From positions 39,321,201-39,385,200 of the forward strand of contig OX940861.1 of the NCBI GenBank assembly GCA_954871525.1: a DNA stretch of 64,000 nt, read 5' to 3'. A program made the translations under genes and the position numbers. Below the pieces are notes generated by a model. The model ran no database searches. It had not been told where the DNA came from and saw only the letters and a list, made by a program, of their open reading frames with translations. Positions 11,434 to 24,000 of the stretch are shown here, piece by piece. Source of the stretch: Parietaria judaica. Its lineage: Eukaryota; Streptophyta; Magnoliopsida; Rosales; Urticaceae. The first letter of the stretch is position 1. Each line of letters starts with the position of its first letter.

Positions 11434-13678
11434 TAAAAATCGAAAGTATTATCACATATTAAAACATAAGAGCAGACATTTTGAAAATTTGGACCTACAA
11501 AATAAACTAATAATGGGGTCTAATTAGATTTGACCTGATGCAAAAACCTATCTGATTTCAAAGAGTGTCAGTGTCACATATAAATGCTCTTTTAATTTTG
11601 AAAATTCTGGTTTTTGTTTGAAGTTTCATTGGTGTGAGAATAATTTTTTTTTTCTCCTGCGCTTTCATTTTCTGATACATGGTTTTGATGTGATCATTTG
11701 TTTTATTTCTTATATTTCCGCATAAATTTACAACCACAAACATGCATGAGTACTTCAAATATGGGTCTAAGGCCTTAGGCGTATGCGGCACACCCGTGAG
11801 TTTTTGCGATTTCACGTAAAACGGTACAATTTGATATCAAATTCTAACTGCTTTTCTCGTATCTACAGGCTTCTTCCGGCACACCTCACATTTTAGAACA
11901 AATGGTGCTTATAATCACCATTTGTTCTAATTGAAATTGGATAACTAAGTGAAAGCCAAAATATTAAAAAAAAAAAAAAAAAAAAACTATACCTATAGAA
12001 CTAATAAACTATGTGCATGAGAAAGACAAATAACCCTAGCAATACAATAATTGAATCTAGTCAACAAATTGAATCACATGCAGAAATAGAGCTGATTAAA
12101 AATGCTAATTAAATTAAAATATCAAGTGGGCCCCAGCCTATCCTGATTATAAATAGAATTACAAGTGGACTATTTATTTGGGGTTATGTTGCCGACATGG
12201 CACGCATGAACAACACGTAGAAAAGTCAATTATATATATATATATTATCAAGTGGGATGGGTCCCACTTGATGGTTGGCCAGCATTAGCATTGGCCTCTT
12301 TTGTTTTCTTCTTCTGTTGCAGATAAGCATTTATCTTTCTTTGTCAATCCCATACTACTACTTGCCCATCCTTTTCTTCACTATTACCTCCATTCGTCCC
12401 TATATTTTCAAATATGTGTGGACATAGCTCTTTCAGCATATGATTTTATAAAAATAAAATAAAAAAACATTATTAGATCTTTATATCGACAAAAATAAAC
12501 ATTGAGAATACCTTAATCAAAGCACGAACATGTAGTCTTTATCCGTAAATATCTCATTTACGTTTACTTAAATACCCGTAATATACGTATTTTTATGTTT
12601 TTTTAAGAATATTCCATCCAATTTAACAGTTGAGGGCCATGTTCATACCAATATCGTATTATCGAAAGGTTATTTCTGCTATTTTTAGAATGAAAGAGTC
12701 CAAATTATACATACTTAATAACAGAGGAGCCAATTATGTCAATTACTTTTATTATGTATATACGGTTTGTACGTATTCATGTGTATACTTTAAAGAAATT
12801 AATTATAAGATAGTGAGAGCGAGCGTGGAAGACAAGTGGAAAAAGATATGGCACCATTTTGGAGACTCTTCAATTGATTCAATATTATATATATATATAT
12901 ATATATATGCATTAATCGAGGTCAACTAAGTCAAGTAAATGCAACAGCTAATTTTCCGTCTATATATTTCGTATACGCCATTAGTGAAAGACTAATTATT
13001 TGTGTATTTTTGGGAACATAATTTCAACAATGTGATGCAAGTTGAAAATTGTTAATCAAAGATGTAAATAATTGTGCAGGTAAGCTATATATTATAATGC
13101 ATGTGAAGTCAAAAAGGTTTTTTTTTTGTGACTTAGATTTTCTTAAAATAAGATTAATTATTGGGGAGCAGAGGAGTTGGCTGTATGTATACATGTGTTA
13201 CCTAATTGAGGGCAAGTCCATTAAAAAAGCAAGGCATTTTTTAAGGGTCCACTTTAATTATTATGTTAATATGTTAAATAAATAATCATAGTTTAAATTT
13301 GAAGATTCAAAACAGAGAAAGTAATTTAGGTGCATTGAGAATTATGGTTTTTCTTTTCGATTACGTGTAACTTCAAAGCAAGCAAGGTTTTAATGAGGCT
13401 TGTTTAGTCCAAAAGAAAAGGAGACTATCTATCTAAACATAGAAAAGGTTTTAATGTAGTTTAAAACAACATGCAAATAACTTATGTTTATGAGACACAA
13501 ACTACACACTTGTTAAACGTTATTGCATGATCTAAATTTATGCCATAATTTTCTCCCTGTTGTTCTTTCACCTCAACTTCCTTTTCACTAAAAAAATTTC
13601 TATATTTAAGGGCTTTTTCTTTTACAGTTATAAAATTAGATCAATTTCGAGTCATTCATACATTTTTACATTTTTATC
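11434..13678. other. AT-rich intergenic stretch, no gene seen
   Basis: No protein or RNA gene could be supported. A poly-A run of about 20 lies near 11967-11986 and a TA run near 12886-12907. Confidence 0.55.
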
Positions 13679-14540
13679 TGTTATGTGCATTTTTCGGAAC
13701 ATATAAAAATTGGACCCCTTTTGGCAAAAGTCAAAGCCCATCAGTGAAAGTCGAAGACCAAAGGCCCACGACCCAAGACATTTGGCGAGGCCCGGAGCTA
13801 AGAAGGCGAATTCAAAGACCAAAGGCCCACGAACCAAGGCATTGGCGAGGCCCGGAGCTAAAAAGGCGAAGAAGACAAAGTCCTTAATAAAAAATGCACC
13901 CCCTGGCGAACACCTCGCCATGACGAGCTTCCTGGCGAGGTCCCCACGACGAGCCCTTGGTGAAGTACCTCGCCATAGCATGACGAAGGGATAACCCACA
14001 ATTATCTCACACGATGAGGAGATCCGAGCTTACGAAGACCACCGGGAAGTCCCCCAGATTCCCCGGACTCAACATACAAGCTCGCGGACACCCGTAAGAC
14101 ATCCAAGGCGAGCTATGGAGCACTGGCGAACCCCTCGCCATGGCAAGGTCCCTCTGGCAAGAAGAAATTCGCAGGCCCCCTATCTGCAATTATAGGGAGT
14201 TGGTTTTCCTATAAATAGGAGAACTCCCCTCCTCATTTCCACACTCACTCACAGCTGTCTCCAGAGCTTCTCTCTCTACCACTTTCTCTCTCAAAATTTC
14301 GCCTTCTCCCTTAGTAGGAAAGGTCTGAATAAGAGCTGGGATTGGTCAAGAGATTGAGTTTTGCCTGAGAGGGGTTGTTCGACGAGTCGACGAAAGCGTC
14401 CCTCGCCAGGTCAAGGCCCTCACCACATAGAGTTCGCCAACACCTACGAGGTCGACAAGGAGCATCCCTCGCCAGGTCAAGGCCCTCGCCATAACGAGCT
14501 CGCCAACACCTACGAGGTCGACAAAGAACATCATTCCCCA
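13679..14540 (+). repeat. Solo or truncated gypsy-type LTR, same family as 57950-59125
   Basis: It starts TGTTATGTGCATTTTTCGG, matching in reverse complement the end of the solo LTR at 57950-59125. It has a TATA box in CCTATAAATAGGAG near 14210. A unit of about 64 bases is tandemly doubled at about 13757-13883. Words such as GTCGACAAGG and CCTCGCCAGGTC recur near the right end. The expected CATTAACA end is absent, so the right boundary is approximate and no target duplication was found. Confidence 0.72.
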
Positions 14541-14891
14541 TGTATGGACTAGCAATATTTATAACTACATTGTCATTCATACTTTATTTAAGCTCTTTTT
14601 CAATAGTTTACATTTTGATCCTGCTTTATACTTTATAACTAATTCTTATAATATTATTCAATATTATCAATAATTTTTTTTTTTAATTTTTACAAAACTA
14701 TTAGTAAAAAAATAAAAATATTATTAAAACAACACATACAACTAAAAAATACAAAATTAATCATACAACAAATACCTTACAAATTGAAAATACAAATACA
14801 TGAGCAGTTAACATTTCACATAGATGAAATATAAAAATCAAACAACAATTGTATGTCGCTATTAATATCAACTAAAAGTACTCATAGCATA

Positions 14892-14935
<44 letters not shown>

Positions 14936-15754
14936 AATTGATCATAGATGAAATTTATTACATAAGTAAAACTTTTGGCTACTTTATATAAGTAAGAAAA
15001 TGAAGTTGTACATTGGAGTAAAAACGTTATACTCACTGCATTATATATGCGTTTGTACACTATTGAAGATCAGAGTAGAACTTATATATAATTCTTCATC
15101 ATTTACTAATTATATATTATATGCAATACGTATGTACATCTAGGGAAAGACACGAATTGGTTAATATACTATGACACTAATTAATTTCTAGCAATATAGA
15201 TAGCAGAACTAGTACATATTTTATGTTTTGATTTGATGTATTGTTAGAATATCCTAATTATGAATATTAAATTTAAGTCTAAAATCTAAATAACTAATCA
15301 AAAAGTCAAAAGACATAAAGATAAGTCTCATTCAAAATGGTGGCTGAAAATTGAAATTAATTCAAGAGTAGAAAATATCACTCGGAGAACTCAACGCTAA
15401 TACATTTATAAGTAGCAATACATACGTTTTTTTTTTTTTTTTTGTTTGGTAAAGTCTTTAACTACTATTTCTTGTTATATTTTTTCCTTTTTAGTAATTC
15501 CATTTTCATGGATGCGGATGGCAATTAATTACAAAGCCATCAAGGCCTTTAAAAGAAAGTGTTAGATTTGTATTTATTGATAAATGGAGATGTCAACTCG
15601 GTTCATTGTCAAAGGTCAGACCTCAGCGCAAAAAAACAAAGAACTTTTGCCTCTTGACTTTTTAAATGTGATTTTGAGCCACAAATTTTTGTTAGGTTGA
15701 TATTTATTATCCAGAGAACACTCTTCTTACATATAAGACCTGACCATATATATA
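14541..15754. other. AT-rich intergenic stretch with (TA)18
   Basis: No gene is seen. A perfect TA microsatellite occupies 14897-14932. Confidence 0.6.
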
Positions 15755-16223
15755 GGGTTAATGACGGCAAAAATAACTAAAGTTTGGTCAAAGAACCCCT
15801 CGTGTATCCAAAGTTTAAAAGTGGTGGTAAAAATACCCAAAGTCGCATTTGGGGAGTTGACCAATCCATTCTCGTAACGCCGTTAACTTACCCGTTAACT
15901 ATGGCCACGCGGACAAACGTGGGTTGCTGACATAACAATTTTTGCCACATGGATGAGCCCAAATCAGCCTCGTTTACGAAAAAACAACGAATTAAACCCC
16001 TAATAAACACTGTTTAATACAGCTAATTGAACCCCTAATGATTACACTTAACAAAACAAATTTGTCCACGTGGCCAGAGTTAACCGGTAAGTTAACGGCG
16101 TTACGAGAATGAAGTGGTCAACTCCCTAAATGCGACGTTGGGTATTTTTGCCACCACTTTTAAACTTTGGGTACAAGAGGGGTTCTTGGACCAAACTTTG
16201 GGTATTTTTGCCGTCATTAACCC
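15755..16223. mobile_element. Mutator-like MITE with inverted ends of about 140 bases
   Basis: The left arm (GGGTTAATGACGGCAAAAA onward to about 15895) is repeated in reverse complement at about 16085-16223, ending TTTTTGCCGTCATTAACCC. The arms include GTTAACGGCGTTACGAGAATG-type sequence. The interior is short and non-coding. It sits in a TA-rich run on both sides, consistent with a 9-base TA-rich target duplication that cannot be delimited exactly. Frames that cross it are by-products of the arms. Confidence 0.78.
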
Positions 16224-17043
16224 TATATATATATATATATATAATTTTCTGATCTTTTCTGTATATATCTATACGCGTATCATGTATGTAACACGTGTTG
16301 ACATTTCGGAAGCTTCGTGGTACAACATTTCGAATAAAATCCAAGGTCAATATAATACTCGAACTCAAAATTTATTCATAACTTGGCTAGTTACGATTTC
16401 CTCAAATAGTCTTGCTTGATTCTCAATCCGCACCACGTTAATATAAGAAGATATCAAACCCTAATATATAAAACAATAATATATATATATAATTGTTCTC
16501 CCTAGTTCCTACTACTTGGATTAGGGAACATATTAGGTCATTACAGATATGGTGTTTGTCACTGATCATGTATAAATATGTTATAAAAATGTTCACGTTG
16601 ATTTTGAATATTAAAGAAATTAGAAGCGGTCAAAGAAACAACAACCATGATGAAGAGACAAAATTGCAAAAACCTTTTATTAAGCAAAGTCAGTGTTGAA
16701 TTTTGATTTTTCTATTCAATCAACGATTTGCACTATTTTAATTTAAATAGTATTTTCTTTATAAGTAATTTAAATAATATTTTCACAAACACTTGTGTTT
16801 TTGTTACGTGTGTGAGAAAGAGATTCCTTTTAAATTCAATCATGCATTTTTTGCTGCTATTAACATCTACATGCCGACACTGATATTATTACACGAAATG
16901 CCAACTTGGTTTCTTTTTTCCTCTCTTTTTCACTGATATTATTTTTTGGCATATAGATGTTAAGTTTAGTACTTTATATTTTAGAACCCCACGTAAATAT
17001 ATCAATATTATTACATAGATGAACATCTCAGTAAGTCAAAGAC

Positions 17044-17079
<36 letters not shown>

Positions 17080-17194
17080 GTATAAGTATAGCTGTAGTAA
17101 TTAACATATCAAATAATGTTCAAACAGGAATAGCTCAGTAAATTTAGGGATATATTCAGTGTAAAGGCATCTTCAACCCACTATTTATAATATA
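16224..17194. other. AT-rich intergenic stretch with (TAA)n
   Basis: No gene is seen. A TAA microsatellite of about eleven units lies at 17046-17079. Confidence 0.55.
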
Positions 17195-17202
17195 GTTTTA
17201 AC

Positions 17203-18089
17203 CAAGGTTCCGAAAATCGCGAAAATCGAGCGATTATCGTTCGATTAATCGAAGAAATGGTGTTCTCGGTAACTTATCTCTAGTAATCGCTGCCGTTTTA
17301 TACTTTTCGAAATTTTTCGAATAAAAAACTTTGGTACTTATCGCTGCAACTTTTCAAGAGCAAAATAACGATAATCGGAGGACTTTTCGTCCAAATTTGG
17401 GTAAGTTCGAAAATTTTGATATCATTGTGGCAAAAGTACATATGTTTTGGAAATTGTTGATTTGAGTTAGTTACTCGAATATTTTGGTGTAATTTCGTTT
17501 TATAAAATTGTATATAATTTCAAAACTAATCGGTTTGCATAATTTTTTTTTTAATTTGAAGTTTTTCTGAATTGTGATATCATTGTGGCAAAAGTACATA
17601 TGTTTCGGAAATTGTTGATTTGAGCTAGTTACTCGAATATTTTGGTGTAATTTCGTTTTATAAAATTGTATATAATTTTAAAACTAATCGGTTTGCATAA
17701 TTTTTTTTAATTTGAAGTTTTTCTGAATTGTGATATCATTATGGCAAAAGTACATATGTTTCGGAAATTGTTGATTTGAGCTAGTTACATTAGTATGAGA
17801 CTTGGTTTGTGGCTTATATATTATATTTTGTATGAGACTTTTATGTTTATATTTTGTGACATTAATATTTTATGTTATGTTTTTAGTGTAAAATATGTGT
17901 GACATTTTTTTATAAGTTTTCCATCGATAAATCCATCGATAAACGATTAATCCATCGATAAGTTCGATAAGTTTCGATAACGGCAAACGATAATTTTTAT
18001 AGGTTTTCCGTCGATAAATCCATCGGCAAACGATTAATCCGTCGATAACGGCAAACGATTTATCGGCCAAAACGGCATTTTGATCCTTG
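17203..18089. mobile_element. hAT non-autonomous element, GATAA family, complete copy
   Basis: It is flanked by a perfect 8-base duplication GTTTTAAC (17195-17202 and 18090-18097), the hallmark length for hAT elements. The ends are inverted: CAAGGTTCCGAAAAT at the left and ATTTTGATCCTTG at the right. Both subterminal zones are crowded with GATAA/TTATC and CGATTA words. The middle carries a tandem duplication of about 158 bases starting near 17416, 17574 and 17731 (third copy partial). No transposase is encoded. The right half is the inverse of the start of copies at 10987 and 33605. Confidence 0.85.
17416..17790. repeat. Tandem repeat of about 158 bases, 2.4 copies, inside the hAT element
   Basis: Each unit starts with TGATATCATTGTGGCAAAAG and the copies differ at only a few positions (for example TTTTGG versus TTTCGG, GAGTTAG versus GAGCTAG), so the duplication is recent relative to the element. 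Confidence 0.85.
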
Positions 18090-18097
18090 GTTTTAAC

Positions 18098-18932
18098 ACT
18101 AAATTTTTCTTCGTCTGCAACCGTCATATCAAATATTACACGAAAAAGAATATGTTTTAATGTTATATTATTAAAATAAAAAGTCTTTATTATTCATATG
18201 TACCTAATGTTTCAGTTTTTGTGGCTATATATATCTATTTTTTTAATGTACTGTCAACAACTTTTAATTAATTTAATAGAATATTTAATGTGGTATTAAC
18301 GAAATTCGCTCTCTCTCGAAAGTGACACGAGTCTAAAACTAAACGGCATATCTAAAATTAGTTTTATCATTTAAAAACTAGACGATATTTTAGAGAGAAG
18401 CAAAAAATGAGCATAGAAACTTTGACATAAAACATTAAATACTTATACCGTTATTTATCATATTTATGATTAAATAAATATCAAGTACTTATGCCGTTAT
18501 TATAAACTATTAAAATAATAAATGGCGTCTCTCCATTGCCTCTCCAAATCTGGTTTGGTATAGAAAAAAAAAAGTTGAATTGTTTGCACCATTTTTGTGT
18601 TGTATTTAGCGTTTGGTTGGACTGGAGTTCTAAAAGAAAAAAATTACACCGACGCAACATAAAATTATCTCATTTCTTTTCACGGAATAATACCTAAAAG
18701 TCACAAAACAATATTGATGTCTAATTCGATCGGAGTCTCGCGAAAGTCTACTGCACGAGACACGTGTATTTCTATTGGACAACAATATTATTAAACTTGA
18801 GACGGTTGCGTATCTCTAACTTAACAAATGCTAACCTGACACGAACGATACTAAACCTCAACATAATTTTGTAGTCTTTGAGTACTATTAACATTTTAAA
18901 AAAATAGATTGAAAATATGCTAACACAGTTAG
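18098..18932. other. Intergenic, no gene seen
   Basis: AT-rich DNA with no supported coding frame or delimited element. Confidence 0.5.
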
Positions 18933-19655
18933 TGTTATGGGTATTTTTCGGAGCCTAAAAATATTAAGGCCCAGCCCAATACACACATTAAAAATGCTCA
19001 AACGCCAAAGGGCCATGAAGGTCATCCGGGTCTGCCCCGAAAAAGTCAACTCTGACTAGACACAGAAAAGTCAATGAGACCCGCCCCGATAAAGTCAATT
19101 CAAACCCGACTTGGGAATATTGATGCAGGATCTATTCTGAAAAGCATGTTTTTAGGGGTCGCTACGACCCCTAAAGATAAAAACATGGTTTAAGGGGTCG
19201 CAACAACCCCTAATTAGGGGTACTACGACCCTAAAAAATAAACCGTGCCTTAAGGGGTCGCTAATTACGACTCCTAAAGCGGAAAACACACCCTTAGGGG
19301 TCGCACGAGGCTCTCTATAAATACGAGAGCCTCCCACCACATTTCGGTAAGCTTTCTAAAGCCAAAAAACCTCTGCTCGATATTCTCATACTTCCCGACT
19401 TATAAAATACTCGACTAATGTTGAGCGTCGGAGCGAGCGACAGAGGTCCCCCCCTCTGCCCTCCTCGAAAGTTCACGTTCTTTTCATTCTTTGCAGGAGC
19501 GGAAACGGAGGCGGATTTCCCGGAAGCAACTTTCGGCGCATCAAAGGCGAATAGAAGAGCTTAAAGCCCTTTGTCACCACCGCACGGTCATTGGGCCCGG
19601 CCCAAAACGGAGTTATGGGCCGCTTTTCACGTTGATCCGAAAAACGGCATTAACA
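18933..19655 (+). repeat. Gypsy-type LTR, probably solo, with hairpin array in U3
   Basis: It starts TGTTATGGGTATTTTTCGG, like the other gypsy LTRs in this window, and probably ends ACGGCATTAACA at 19655. A TATA box lies in CTCTATAAATACGAG near 19314. Between 19149 and 19307 the motif TTAGGGGTCGC and its complement GACCCCTAA alternate several times and can form short hairpins. No matching target duplication was found (GTTAG before, CCTAG after), so the boundary is uncertain. Confidence 0.65.
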
Positions 19656-20794
19656 CCTAGGGTCGGAGCTAAGTTGGCCGTAGCAAGGTCGGCCGCCCCC
19701 ACTTGATTCGAGCTCGTTATTTTAACATATTAATATTTACATTTAAATGTTTATATATATATATATATATGCTTGAGACCAATGAAGCATGAACTGGACT
19801 TTAGTGCAGTGTTATTTTGAACCCTTTCACTTTACCTTTCAACCCCTCGCCCAGGGATGGATTCCCACTCCTGGCATAAATTATTTTAGCAACTCGTTTA
19901 TTGTAATCAGAGTTTTACTCTCTTTTCTTTTTCTTTCTTTTTTTCTTTTCTTGTGATCTTGGTAGTTCACTTAATTTATATAAAAAAAATAACAATTAAA
20001 AAACTAACTAGTAGATGAATAATTTAATAAGTTAGTATTTGAGTTGGACAAACAATTTTCTTAAGCTATTGTAAACGTATTATAGATATATTAATATGAT
20101 TATAACTTATCAAATTAGAGAATCAGAATCACCATTTTCCTTGAATATTTGAGAGAAAAGAAACTTACTTTAAAATTTTGAGAGCATAGAATCATGTAGA
20201 GGTCAATTTTGACCGAATAGAAATTGTTATGAACTATTATCATATACCGAGAGGCTGTAAAAGAAAATTATAATGCAACATGTGCTTGTAGTTTCATGTC
20301 TCATTTTATTTTGAAAATTATGATCCAACTATAATCTAATATTTTCGCTCATCTTAGTCACTGGACACACCCCTTAGCATAAAATTAGATACTTATAACA
20401 TAAATATCCCATAAATATATTCCTTATCTAGTTGTGACATAAAATATTCTAAGTAATAAAGTCCCACGTGATTCAACAAAAGAAGAAGAAAAAAGGTGCA
20501 TAGACTTTATCCCAATCGCCAACAAAAAATCAAAGTTAAAATATCATTACAAACTTCTTTAAAAAATATATATATATCATTACAAACCCGCAAAAATAGA
20601 ACTCATGAAGAGAAGTAAAAAAAAAAAAAAAACACTAGAAACTTGTAGGGTAGTGAATTGACCTTTCTCTATCCAAAAAAACAACAAAAGTTAATGATTA
20701 CTTAGAATTTAATTACATATAATAAATAAATAAAAAAGAGGAAAGTATTTTGTAGACAGAACTTCAGATTGCCACGTGCGTTATGGTACAGTAA

Positions 20795-20841
<47 letters not shown>

Positions 20842-21070
20842 GGGATTTTATGTTGGTGATGGCTTTTGTTTGTAAAACGATATATTCCATACATTGCATT
20901 GCACCTTGAATTGAAGCCTCAATCTATATTCTATTCTATGTAATGTGATCTGTTTCTGAATCATGACTTCATCAGATCAACCCTCCAAATCACCAGATCA
21001 TCATCATGTTCTTGCTAATGGGTCAGTTTCAAGATTTAATTTAATTTTTATTTTGGATGGGAAAATTGGG
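19656..21070. other. Intergenic, probable 3' UTR of the RLP4-like gene at its right edge
   Basis: No gene is seen. A compound (TG)n(TA)n microsatellite lies at about 20796-20837. The last 100-200 bases should include the 3' UTR of the gene on the minus strand. Confidence 0.55.
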
Positions 21071-24000
21071 TTAGCGAGGAGTCTGAGGAATAGGCATTGC
21101 CTTGGCATGTTGACTTTCCATTTCGAGATGCATCAGCGACTTCTGCCTCTGGTACCGGTTTCTTTTCGCGTATAGCGCTGTCAAAACAAATCGAGGTGTC
21201 AATAGAGAGGTGGTACGACGTCAATACGGTTGAACTAATATTCGTGAGGTACAGAGTTCAAGCCCCGTGACATGCACAAAATTGACACTTGTCTAAATTC
21301 CCTGAACTAATATTTATGTTTAATTATGTTTTAAGGTTAAATTCTGTAAGCCTCGGCTCGACACATTAAGTTGTAATGTTTGTTTTGCAACTCGACCCGA
21401 CCCTTGTGATGTTTGACTGTCGGGAAGCAGTAAGAAAAAGAAACTAAAAGTTATTTGGAAATTAGTTTAGTGAATTGATTTAATTTCTCTCAAGGGTTTT
21501 ATGGTAGACGAGGATAATAGATTCATGGTTCAAGACCCGGTTCAAGACCCGGTGACGCAGAACAATAACACTTTAGATTCATTTTTTCCGATATAAGAAT
21601 CAATTTAAAATATTCCCTTTCTGTAACATAGCAGGATGGCTTTCTTGATTTTAAATTGGCATACGCCTAGAGTATAACCTTTAGGAATTACAAAATTTAT
21701 TATGTTATCGAGGTTTTTAATTTATCGAGATGATTTAGCACATTGGTCCCTAATCGGGACAAGACAAAAGTATAATCTAATCAAGGTTATTAATTTATCG
21801 AGTATTAACTCAACGAGATTCTAATGTAGTTTATCAGTCACAAGGCAAGTCCTATCATTATTAATAAGCAAATGAAAAGGATGGTAAAACGAACTTACAC
21901 ATCAAATCTTGTGGTAACCCAAAGTCGTAGTCATTTCTTCCCCTCCGGACGCAGAAGATGTAGCAGAGCACGAACAGCAGAGAGAAAAAGAGGACGGCTG
22001 ATACCCCTATTGCGATTTTCCCCTTCGTCGACAACCCGCCGTTCTCCCAAAACATAGGGCATTCCGGTAAAGGAGGCCCTCCACACAGTCCTTTATTTTC
22101 GGAGAGACTGTCGGAAAAATAACCATAGAGAATTTCACAAGTTAATTAAATATTTTCAAGTGACTTATGTGTTGTATAAAATATAAATAGCTGTTAAAAC
22201 GCCTTGGTTTACGGTTGTGACTTACTCAATGGCTCCACCGTGCACGCCAACTGAAAATAGCTCCTCCGGTACTCGCCCTTCTAATAAGTTGTCATTCAAT
22301 AGCCTGTTGAGAACAGTTTATGTCAAAAATGGCTTAAAACATAAAATGATTTCGCAAGGAGAGAGTGAAAGGAAATCGATTCTTCTACATATAATATACC
22401 TAAATAGGGTCGAGGGACGTGATTAATGTAACTATCGAATATCATTTGTAAAATATATTTCATGTTATTCTTTTGTATATTTACTCAATAAGGAAATTAT
22501 TTTATACGTATTTGTGAGGTATTTGCCACAATTACTGTCTTGGGAAATTATCCCCATTAGTTTTAGCAGGCAGGAACCAATCAAGGTAAGGGCTGAAAGT
22601 TTTACATAGAAGCCGATTCATACACCAAAAACCCGGTCTAGCGGAAACAGAATAACCTAAATATTGGTTTTATTGGAGAAAAGAATACTATCTATATTAG
22701 GGTTTTAACCGAAACTAGTTGTAAAAGCCATTTTGGTACTGATGTCAAGTGTTTGCTACAGGTATGTATCGAAACAATTTTAAAAACGGTCTTTTACGGA
22801 TGTAAAAGTTATCTTTTAACAGGTATTTAAAACTTTTGGACATGCTAATTGGTGATTTCTTAGTTAATATAGACTGATTATTTTTTAATTGTTTTAGGAT
22901 ATAAAAAAGTTCTGAGAATAAGTTTTTTTCTATGATTAAGTAGATTTTTTTGGCCTAGTTTTTTTTAACTTTTTTATTCAAGCTTTGTAGAGACCGGTTT
23001 ACACTGGAACCGATTTAAAAAAAATCAGTTTCCATCAAGGAAAACCGATTTTGGTTTTACTTTTTTAACATCGGATATCATATTCCGGTTTTAAAAAATG
23101 GCAATAACCCGGAACCGGAACTCCAGTTTCACATGTCAGTGCATTTCACTTACACAAGCTGCAGAGATGAAGATGTCAAACTTTCCGGAATAGATCCTGT
23201 GAACTGATTGTACGACAAATCCCTGGAAAACATCCAGAAAAGAAAAAGAATATTGATAAATAGATCCTGTGAACTGATTGCACGACAAATCCCTGGAAAA
23301 CATCCAGAAAAGAAAAAGAATATTGATACAATAATACAAGAGTCGATAAAACAAAACTAACCGAACATTAAAGCGCAATGATTCTATTATATGTTCTATT
23401 CTGCTCCACCAAAATGGCAAACTAGAACTCAAATAAAGAATGCTAGGAGTATAATATAATTGGTGGGTTTTTTTTTTTTTTTTCATGTCTTGTAATAATA
23501 GTTATTATATACACTGAACCTATTGATCATTTATACTTACAGCTTACTGAGAGACTTTTGACCCAATCCATCAGGTAGCGTGCCTTCCAAGGAATTAGAA
23601 CTCAAATTCCTGCTTAGCACAAAATCATTTCAGTTGTAAGTGATAAAACTAACCCATAAGAGTGACAGAAAAATTAAAAGATACAAATTATGAAAATGGC
23701 ACAAGCCCACATAAACCGAGTTGAAGAAAAAGCCATAGTAGATAGTTTTACTGTCAGACACCAGCAATCTTTTTTTCTTTTTGTTAAAATTTTTATTTGA
23801 GTTTATATTATACAATTAAAAAAAAAAAATTCCAAGTGCAAGGATATATAATGTAAAAAAGTAGGAAGAAGTTACTTACAGGCTTACCAAGTTTGACAAG
23901 TGACTAATCTGGTCACTGATAAACCCTTTTAAACCTTGACTTCCAAGATCACTGCAATTTGTTAATGCAATCAAATTAGTAGTTAATTATGACATGTAAG

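Noticed and set aside
12630..13285. Two plus-strand frames of 78-99 codons
   Set aside because: AT-rich composition with strings of Y-I-Y-I from a TA run; no homology recognised.
13652..13999. Frames on both strands with A-R-P-G-A-K-K repeats
   Set aside because: They come from the tandem duplication in the LTR at 13679 and have no protein family resemblance.
18933..19727. Right end of the LTR at 19727 (TTTTAACA)
   Set aside because: GCATTAACA at 19655 fits the family end better, and neither choice gives a matching target duplication.
20963..21175. Plus-strand frame starting M-T-S-S-D-Q-P-S
   Set aside because: It overlaps the last exon and 3' UTR of the RLP4-like gene on the other strand and matches no family.
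21210..21560. Genuine tRNA gene
   Set aside because: Only B-box-like words are present. No acceptor stem or anticodon arm could be drawn.
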